A DNA stretch of 64,000 nucleotides, taken from Kappaphycus alvarezii. Its lineage: Eukaryota; Rhodophyta; Florideophyceae; Gigartinales; Solieriaceae. The translations under genes were made by a program, and so were the position numbers. Of the stretch, positions 55,990 to 64,000 are shown piece after piece. The notes beneath the pieces were generated by a model. It had not been told where the DNA came from, ran no database searches, and worked only from the letters and a program-made list of their open reading frames with translations. The DNA lies in NCBI GenBank assembly GCA_002205965.3, contig NADL03000669.1:124001-188000 (forward strand). The letters are read 5' to 3'. Within the stretch, counting starts at the first letter, position 1. Every line of letters begins with the position of its first letter.

Positions 55990-57270
55990 CAGTGTGTGTA
56001 TGTGCTCCCTACACAGTACAGCCTAGTGCGAACGCGGGACAAATGGGTAATATATTCTGCACGAAGTCCGTGTAATTGACTGTTTAGATTTGTCAATACC
56101 ACAAAAATCTTGAATAAAGCATCTTAACGCCAAACTTTCAATTTTCACTTTCCCTCCAGACCCCCGCAATAAATATAAAATCCAGAAAGGTTTCTCAATT
56201 ATAACTGTATCTGAGCTGATTTTTGTGCTTGGAAGTATCTTTTTCTAGCGCTAAATGTCCATTATTAGGCTATTTCTTCGGAACTACTTCGCACACAATC
56301 TCAGCTGCACCTTTGTACCCTTTGTCCATCAACAAGAACCATTGCCTTGGATACTCTCCACACAAAATCCCAGTTTCCATAACTTCCATACCCCTTCTTT
56401 TTTACAATTTTTTCCAATCAGAAGTAGAGCAATGGTAGTGGTTAGTACAGGTAATTGCCATGTCATCGGGCAACAAAATTACCTCCACCTTGAATCATTA
56501 CAGCCTGCGTTTTTCACTGTGATATTTTTTTCTTCTTGATTATTCCCTCTTGAACGGTTCCCCTGCTGGAATGTAACATCTGTGGCATAGCATTTTGTTA
56601 AGAAGTTGCGAAATTTCACTCCAACCGCCAGTAAATCTGCAAATCCCATATTTTTTTCAAACTGAGAGACAAAAGACATATAGGAAGGCTTTTTTTATGC
56701 TATCGATGAACTTAGTTATCAGCCGCTCGGAATTTGTTGCCTTTATTTCAAAAATTCTCGTTAGTATATCCCAATTTCAACCATGTTTCAATGCCACTAA
56801 TGACATGAACAAAACTCCTTTCCCCGCAAACAGAGATTTACACCCAGGGCCAACGTTGTACAATCCATCCACTATTTCGGAAAGCATGCCCAAAACAGCA
56901 TAGAAATCAGCTGCATCGAAGTCTATCATTTGCTGGGTCGAGGCATCCACTCTACAATCGTAAAATGTATCAAAAAGTGGGCAGAAGGAGTCGTTTTCAT
57001 AGTCGTTGTCCTCTAGGCGCGGTTTGCTGCTGTTACTGGGTAGTTCTTGTTCCCGCTTTACAGCATTATTGGCAAGGAGCCGAAGGAGTTCTGTGCAACG
57101 GCATGCGTGGGCACCGTAATTTCCAGCTCTTGGGTATTGGAGGCAATGTATGTTGGCTGGTCATGATAGATGGTGGTGGCTACTTTCAGGGTGTCCAACG
57201 CGATTAATGCTGTAGTGAAAGGGAATATTTTGTAGATAATGCGGATTCCTCCTGCGATGACCAAGATTTT
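55990..57270 (-). pseudogene. Harbinger-like transposase remnant, copy 2
   Basis: Minus-strand pieces match copy 1 (22594-23759) in order. The acidic stretch YENDSFCPLFDTFYDC is followed by YNVGPGVNLCLRGKGVLFMS, WDILTRIFEIKA and KCYATDVTFQQGNRSRGN (first Asp). Then come a KVEVILLPDDMAITCTNHYH segment, MDKGYKGAAEIVCEVVPKK (second Asp), and the tail DALFKIFVVLTNLNSQLHGL. Many frameshifts and several stops separate the pieces, so this copy is more worn than copy 1. It is on the opposite strand. No TIRs were identified. The 5' limit near 57270 is approximate. Confidence 0.72.
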
Positions 57271-57706
57271 GAATAAGCGCGGGACTTTTAAATTATGTTG
57301 CTCTATGTTTGAGCTTGGACAAACCGTTTAATTAGGCGCCCAATTTACATAACAACGAGAACTGATTTAGAAGTATCTGTAACACACACGTTCTGCAACG
57401 CTACCGTTGTAAACATTTAGTTTGTACTAGGCCTCTTCTGGAAAGACTGGGATTTTCATCAAAGACCGGACAATTATGCAATACTAAAGTCTTTGCAGAG
57501 GTTTCACTGACACATATTGTTGTATGAAGTAGCTTTGCAATGCTGTATTTATTTCATATAAAGTTCAATTATTTCGTAGTGGACCCGGTCAGTACAGAAG
57601 AAATTAGATTACAGAGCAATTATTGAGAAGCTACGAATAATTTCAATCGTATAGTAATAATGGCATCGCTTGAAGCAGGTTTTCTCTGTGCAATCTTCCT
57701 GGTACT

Positions 57707-58938
57707 ATGATGAACCGCAAATCCCATTTTCCCCGTCCCTCAGACTCTCTCTGCGCCGTTAACCGAACCCCAACCCTCTCACGTCCCCGAGGCCCCCGCA
57801 CCTGGCCCTTTGAGTCGCGACTGATATTTCCGGTGGGGCCCTTCAAGCTGCTCGGATTGCACATGCGTCGGCACCGGAGTATGCGAGAAGATTCGCGATG
57901 GTAGATGCTCGGAATGGTGGATGTGAGAGGAGTGGGGAGAAGGTGGTGGAGGGGTGACTGGGAAAGTGGCCGGAGGTGGGGTGTATGGCGCTGGGGAAGG
58001 TGTGGAGTGTTGGTGTTCTTGCATTGTTGCAATGCGACAAGGATTGAGCTGGAGGATTTGTATTTGATTTTGGACTGGTTGATAGAGCAGGAGAGAGGGG
58101 TTATTTTGCGCGGGGTGATGGCAATGTTTGCGCGGTCTTCGTTGTTTGAGGCGTTTGTCGTGAATATTTTGAAGGCGGAGGATGAGGTTTTGTATCCATA
58201 TGTGGATCAATGGGGAGAGGTTACGGGGGGATTTTTGACCTCGCCGAGGTTTAATTTGAAGGGTGGACTATTCGGGGGATGCGCGATGTTGTGACGTGGG
58301 AGGTGAAGGTTGGGTTTGGGGAGGAGGGTTAGGAAAATGAGGATCGCATGTATTATGATGATCTCCAAGCGGGCTTTGAAGGGGCGAGGAGGGAGGGCGT
58401 GGGCGAGGATGGGGGCGGTGGATGGCTATGAGTCTCAAAAGGTTATGGAGGAAGGTGTGTGGGTTGATGCAGCGCTTTGCCGTCGGTCTGTTGGCTTTTT
58501 TGAGGAACAAGAGTCGCGTTTACTGTGTATGATTAAGGGCTTTAATGATGTGGAAGATATGTGGGGGAGGTGGTTGAGAGGTGTAAGGTGAGGTCTATGT
58601 GGAAGTGTGGGCGGAAGGATGAGTGTATGTTAATCTCGCTGAGGGAGGTGGAGGAAAGTACAAGGGAAAAGGAGTGAATAAGCAGGAATTTGAAGTGGTT
58701 AGAGAGGGTTGGCGTACAGTTGTGGAGGAGCTGGTACTAAGCGTGGAGGAGAAGCGTGCCGCTAAAGTTTATAGAACGGAATCTCTATTGCGAGTGCAAC
58801 GGGGAAACGTTGAATGCCTCGCATATATCTATCTCACCGGGTTTTCAGGCCCGCATGGGGGGGGGGCAGTTCGGGGGACAGGTAGTATTTAGAGATGGGC
58901 GGCGTGTCCTTATCATGCGCGCAGGTAGAGGTAAGTAG
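57707..58938 (+). CDS. Putative hemerythrin-HHE-like protein, frame-broken
   Basis: The best stretch is at 57990-58250: FLHCCNATRIELEDLYLILD, then MAMFARSSLFEAFVVNILKA and EDEVLYPYVDQWGEVTG. The spacing of an H-x6-E helix and a later AEDEVLYP helix resembles hemerythrin/HHE domains (as in BRUTUS-type iron sensors), which hold a di-iron site. Some iron-ligand His positions are not met, for example VVN where the family has an HH pair, so function is uncertain. Downstream pieces continue in other frames (YESQKVMEEGVWVDAALCRR; SVPLKFIERNLYCECNGETL). The G-rich coding strand changes frame about five times, as in other host genes here. Start and end are approximate. It lies between two remnants of the same Harbinger family. 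Confidence 0.38.
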
Positions 58939-59329
58939 TGGCTACAGCGTTGTAAGTAGTGTACTGAATATATATCTGTTTCGTGCTACTCAAGGTGCAG
59001 ACCTCTGCTGACGGTCAGCTTCGCAGGTCTTCTTTGACGGGCTCCATGTGGATGTAACCTTGGTGTTGGCTTTTAATTAGTGTAAGGGTGCTGTAGGCAT
59101 TCCCAAGCGATGTCTTTACCGATGAGATGGATTTGAACAGAGAGCAGTAGGATAATTTCGAACCTCACACCATCATTCTATAGATCTATAGAATTTATCG
59201 TGGTTGCGAATTCACTCGTATATTTAGTATAAGCATGCCAACTAATAATATCGTTAAACTATGTGACTAGGCGCTCGAACGTTGGATTTTTCAACCCTAA
59301 AACTCAAGGAAGTACGACCCAGTTTCCCA

Positions 59330-59695
59330 CCATGTTCGAGTACTACCAAAGGCATAAGTAACACATCTTTCCCACTGTATAAGGACTTACGTCCGGGCCA
59401 AAGTTGTAGAAGGAATTGATGGTTTCCGAGAGCATATTACAAATTGAGTGGCACTCAGCTGCATCGAAGTTTGTCCGTTGCTGAACCGATTGTCCCGCAC
59501 CGTACCCATTAAACGCATCAAACAATGGGTAGTTTGAATCGTTCTCGTCATCGACTCTTCTTTGCAGTTTGATGTGGCATATCTTGTCAATAACGATTGT
59601 TGCCAATAGCCTAGTGAGTTTGTTGTAGCAGCCCAAGAGGGCATGGGAATGCTAGTTTGTCGTGAATCGACAGTCAGCGGTTCTTGAGAGGTCAT
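59330..59695 (-). pseudogene. Harbinger-like transposase fragment, copy 3
   Basis: Only the N-terminal part survives: DDENDSNYPLFDAFNGYGAG, TNFDAAECHSICNMLSETIN and FYNFGPDVSPYTVGKM. It aligns with the matching parts of copies 1 and 2 (CPVFDTF / CPLFDTF; VGPG). It has the same orientation as copy 2. The upstream MTSQEPLTVDSRQTSIPMPS part is also shared in outline with copy 2. The catalytic region is gone. Confidence 0.65.
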
Positions 59696-60672
59696 CTCGG
59701 ATTTCTTGAAGGCTTACTGGTATATACGGTATGTGTTTAGTTGATCCTGTGACGGGTTGGAAGAAAAGTTTATTTGCGAATACGCAGTAATTACGCAATG
59801 AATGCGTATCAGAATAAGCACGGGTAAATCAAAAGATGGTACAGGCTTGTTGCATATTGATACTGTGTTCACTTTGGGGCCCAATATTTGAAATAAAACT
59901 ACATGGTTCAGTATTGCCCGGGTTATACCCACTACATGGGGCTATCAATTCAAAAACCTTGTCAGAAAATTGGAGACATCTGTTGGAGTCAGCAGAATGT
60001 GTATATACCGACGCATTAGTTATATGATCTGGTTGTCCGGCGAACGCTATCGTGTCCCGTACCCCTTTTCCCCTTGGTCAATATGGACCACCAGGTTAGG
60101 ATTTCTATCGTGAAACCCGTCAATAAATGCCTTTTAACGAACCCGACGGCAATCGGCGGGGATATGTTCGTTAAGGAATAAAAGTGGGAAGGAGGAAGTA
60201 ACAAAGAGAAGGGCTAAGGCGGACGCCTCGGCGGGTCGACGGACTTTTAGTCAAACGTTGATAATACTTCTCTGTTGTGTTCCGTTGACGAGGGAGGGAA
60301 CTCGGGTGTGTAGCGCTAAGTACTGTATCACCCTCACGGGGCGAGGGCATACGGCGGTGCCGTCGGGTGCCTTTGAGAAGCAACTGTAAACTGTAATGCA
60401 CGTGTACCCTGTGCGTGCTAAGCTGATCCTTCGGAGTACAGTGCATCGTGTATTTTCGGCACTCCCCCGCTTCTAAAATTCGCGCCGTGAGGCAGAATAA
60501 GAAAAAAACTTAGATACCGAGCTTGAGAAAAATTAATCGCCAATTACGATAACAGGCATGTCGCGAGAGACGCTGCCGGCAACCCAGAAGCATTATAAAT
60601 ACGGAGTCGCGTGAGTGCGTTTGCCTTCCCCCTCTTTGTCTCCAAGGTGGCGGCTAGCTTACGGGTGACGCC
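59696..60672. other. Intergenic region, no gene recognised
   Basis: No supported coding region. The part at 60040-60480 is GC-richer and may be the upstream region of the next gene or an old element end. Confidence 0.4.
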
Positions 60673-61715
60673 TTGCCGCTTGTAGAAGGGATAACGATCA
60701 GCGCAGCGTGCTGTGCCTTGGACAGACTGCTGTGCCTTAGACAGAAGGATATGGAGGCACATGTGATGGATGGGGAGGTGAAGGCGGATGACGCAGCAAT
60801 TAGAGGCTTGGGAAGTGCGGGCAGGGAGGCGGTGCAGAGAAAATCGGCAAGCGCTCAAGCACATACGGAGGAGGAAAATAGTGGTGCTGCTTTGCGGGAA
60901 GTTGAATGGGAGGTGGATGCCGTATTGTTGGGAAACGGGGAACGCAGGGGTTTGTTCGTGTTGGAAAGAGGGAGGTGGTACGGCACAGCGGATGTGAATT
61001 GTGTGGCTGATGCGTCTTCGTATTGGCCAATTGAGGAGGACTCGATAACCATGCCAGATTTTGGAAGGCGGTATCTGTTATTTCGCGCTGTCGGAGTGTT
61101 TCGCACTGAAAGGGACTGGCCTTGCTTCTGTGACCTTGGGGAGAGAGACTTGCGGATTGATATGGCCCACATGATCTGGAGGGGTGTAGGGGGTTCTGCT
61201 GGAAGTATCCTGGTGTAGCAGTAGTGACGGGCGGACCGGGAGCGCGCGAGTCTCGTGATCGCCTGAAAGAATACCATGTGAAGGATATCTAGAGACCATA
61301 CGCTACGTCGACATTGATAAATTGCGTACCGGTGGCATTGGTGAATGGAGTTGCTTGTGGTTAGGGGAGTGTGAAGCACGGTATGCATTGGCCAACTTGA
61401 CGAAGTTGAAGGCATCGCTCAGGCGGATGAGAGTATAGTGCCGTGTATGGATCGCCTGAAGATGAACTTGCACTAAAGACATGCCCGTGACCAGAGATCC
61501 GTGGAAAGGGTAGCAGAATTGGACAGCGGGTGTGGATGGTAAGACTTGTTAGTAAGCGAGCAGACCATTGTGTATTGGTTGACGGGAGGAGAAATGTAAT
61601 CTTAGACTCCGAGGAAACTCATGCTGTTATGTTGACCAACGAGAGCTTGCGGCTTTGTGGTGAGGCTTTCCAAGACGTGCGAGCTGCGGAGGTAATGGAA
61701 ATCCAAGTGTATTAG
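60673..61715 (+). CDS. Unknown protein, frame-broken
   Basis: Three protein-like stretches lie in order on the plus strand. They are 60673-61218 (LLGNGERRGLFVLERGRWYG; DFGRRYLLFRAVGVFRTERD), then about 61270-61440 in another frame (EGYLETIRYVDIDKLRTGGI; ARYALANLTKLKASLRRMR), then 61530-61715 (RRNVILDSEETHAVMLTNES; FQDVRAAEVMEIQVY). Together they suggest one gene of about 330 residues or more with two frame changes. No family is recognised. The frame at 60673 may start at a non-ATG codon, so the true start is open. Its stop lies only 21 bp from the end of the minus-strand copia element, in tail-to-tail arrangement. Confidence 0.4.
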
Positions 61716-61736
61716 TCGCGACAAGTAAACTTCAAG

Positions 61737-64000
61737 TTACTGCAGCAGGTGGTTGGCGAATAATCCATTGTTCAGGGGAGATATGAGCTGTCCGGAAGAG
61801 ATGACATTGCGGAGGAGGGCTTGAGTCATTGGTTTCGTGAGCCCATCTGCAACATTATGTCGAGAACGGACGAAGCCAATATCAGTGATGATTTTGTCTC
61901 GAGATGCTTCTCTGGCAACGGCAACATCAAGCATCATACGCTTCTCGGAGGTTCGAGAGCCTTTGGATATGACGTCGAACAAGCTTTTGCTATCCTTCAT
62001 TAGGGAATGGGGATAGGCTTTCCAAGCATGACCTCGAGTTCCTTACTGAGAGCGATAGCGATGTCGAACATCCTGAATGCGATAACTTCTCCAGACATGG
62101 CAGAGCGAGTGACGCGGCGTGCTTTGTAAGATTGAAGGAAAGGGGAATAATATTGCTCGAGGAATCACCGAGAAAAACCATGTGGCCGAGTTGGGAGGAA
62201 AGGTCGCGGTTGTTTGCGAAGGACGAGTCTGAGAAGCCGATGATGCGAATGGTATTGATATCCAGCTTGTCGATTCGGAGTCGCACCCTGTTGTCTACTG
62301 CATAAGCAATGGCCTTGTTTTTATCCGGCGGATAAGAGAGTGTCGGTCTTTTGAGAACATGTCTTCTGTAATTTGGGCAAGTTGGGATATTTCAAACAGG
62401 CAGTCAGGCCTGGAGTTTGATAACCATGCGAGGCGCATGCGCATGGATCGAAATTGGGAAAAGGATGCATCGAGGGGAAGAGCTTCCAACTTGCGCAGGT
62501 AGTGACTTTGGTCAATGTAATGAGATCCATCTGTCTCTCGACCGACGAAGAGACCGGTGAACTCTGTAGGAAGTGGTTCATCGGGTTTCATCTCAAATTT
62601 TTCCCTTGTCTTGTTCGAAATCTTGCGAAAAGCAGAATCACCGCATCGGATGAGATCGTCGACGTAAGCACCGCTGAGACCAGTGAGATGTTGTTCGTGA
62701 GGATGTAGTAGAGGGCTGGGTCGATGCGTAGTGGCGTCATTCCAAGATCGTTGCGGTGATGTTGATCGATAGTGGCGTGCCACAGATCACCTGCGTCGCA
62801 AAGGCCATAAAGGGGGCGTAGGAGTTGTAGACATTGGGTAGGAGACAGTTCGAACTAGGGAGCAGGTTTGCCAATGAAAATATCGCGGGCAAGGGGTTCT
62901 GTCGACTGAAGGTACGCCTGTGTGATGTCGGCAGTCCAAACATCAAACCCGAATATGGTTGCGAGTGCAAGGAGAAGACGAACGGACTGCGGTTGAAGAG
63001 TTGTCGAAGAGTGAACGAGAATGTTCTTCATTTTGTCGCGATGGCCACCGATGACGTAGCGTGCTTTGTACTTCACTTTCCATCGATACTTGATTTGAGA
63101 GAGAGGATGAATCTTCCGGGGAGGACGTTTGCATCTTTTGGGATTTCTTCGCGGAGGACAACCTTGAATGTGCCCCTATCGAGAAGACCTCTGATTTCGG
63201 CCTTCTTCGCCTCTGTCATACGATAATCAGTGGCTCGTGGGTCATCGGGATTGAGAATTTCAACTGCGTAGATGTCATCGTCGAAGTGCTGAGGAGCGAA
63301 TGAGCGTAGGCCGGTACCAATATCGCAGAGAAAGTGTGTGCGAGAAGTTCTGGGTTCAGATACGGCTTGACTTGCGCAATGTTGAACGGCTTTGGGGGGC
63401 CAATCTGTACGTCACGAACGTACACTAGTTTTTTCTCTGCATCAAAGAGTTCCACTGTAAAGGGGCCGAGCCATTCTCAATACGGTTTGCGACGACCTTT
63501 TCACGCCATACGAGTACTTTGTCTCCAGGCTGATATGCGCGATCGCAGGCTGGAGGCACAGCATGCTTGAGTGCGCGTTTGAGGCGGAGGGAAGCCATGT
63601 GTTTGGACATTTCGGCTCTTGCAATTTCAGCTATTTCGGCACTCTCGCGAAGAGAAGGACGTGTTCAACGAGGTTCGGATGGGGTAGAAAGTTGGGGAAC
63701 TCGCCAAAAACAAGGGCAGATGGTACGAGGCCTTCAGGTCCCAGAGTGTCGTTCAACGCCTTGACTGCGCAAGCGAGCGCTAGATCCTTGTCAATATTTG
63801 GGTTGGTAACCTTGATCTTGCGGAAAGTGGTGCGCCTAGGGTCGTGATAGCGTTCTCCGATTCCAAGGCTTGAATGGGTCTCAATTCCAGTGCGGTTGAC
63901 TTCGACGTCAGCGAGCTTGGCGAGATGAACAAATTTATGCCTGAAGGGTTTTCCTTGGTCTGTGAGGATCTTGTTTGGGAGTCCAGTATATATAGTTGCC
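61737..64000 (-). mobile_element. Ty1/copia retroelement, 3' part, broken
   Basis: Treated as a fossil. In minus-strand order from the window edge it holds part of an integrase core, the integrase C-terminal and linker region, reverse transcriptase and RNase H, which is the copia order. The 5' part lies beyond the window. It is broken, with roughly eight or more breaks. No 3' LTR was recognised between its end and the neighbouring gene at 61715. Confidence 0.8.

Noticed and set aside
60855-61415. A 186-codon minus-strand frame
   Set aside because: It lies opposite the better plus-strand frames at 60673-61437 and has no recognisable domain. The choice is not certain.
1-64000. CRISPR array, rRNA or tRNA genes
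   Set aside because: No regular repeat-spacer pattern, no rRNA-like blocks, and no cloverleaf I could support by eye. A tRNAscan-SE run would be decisive for tRNAs.

Overview
The window looks like nuclear DNA of a photosynthetic red alga, probably a florideophyte. I infer this from a twin-arginine PsbQ'-type lumen protein, a second nuclear-encoded photosystem II small subunit, a glutaredoxin-MsrA fusion (a natural Grx-MsrA fusion is known from the red alga Gracilaria), very few and short introns (about 80-125 nt), and many transposon remains. No rRNA, CRISPR array or convincing tRNA was seen.

Layout. 1-16.2 kb is a compact gene block on both strands: TOE1-like deadenylase, a bromodomain protein, a small unknown protein, a triple-glutaredoxin/MsrA fusion, a mitochondrial carrier, two convergent photosystem II genes, a CaMK-like kinase and a coiled-coil protein. 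16.2-28.5 kb is transposon-rich: a hAT remnant, a complete-length but dead Tc1 element with TIRs and a TA duplication, a Harbinger-like copy and a DIRS/Ngaro-like retroelement with split direct repeats. 29-37.3 kb is a second gene block: Nup160-like nucleoporin, a small three-exon gene, a BAR-domain protein and a nuclear YqgF/RuvX-like gene. 38.7-40.1 kb holds weak coding signal and a HORMA-like gene. 40.6-57.3 kb is mostly AT-rich with worn transposon pieces (Tc1, CENP-B-type, Harbinger-like) and one unidentified decayed coding stretch. 57.7-61.7 kb has two poorly recognised plus-strand genes separated by a Harbinger fragment. 61.7-64 kb is the 3' part of a minus-strand copia element that runs off the window.

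Two patterns cut across the annotation. First, short arrays of the pentamer GTACN, each containing the palindrome GTAC, lie about 140-500 bp upstream of most recognisable genes and may be a regulatory element. Second, many conserved host genes change frame where a homopolymer run is exactly one base shorter than the protein requires (GG for GGG, CC for CCC, TT for TTT). That points to sequence error rather than gene death, so frame-broken host genes are annotated here as genes and not as pseudogenes. The DNA transposons, by contrast, carry real internal stops.

The most interesting candidates are the Grx-Grx-Grx-MsrA fusion, the GTACN arrays, and a hairpin sequence found in two places.
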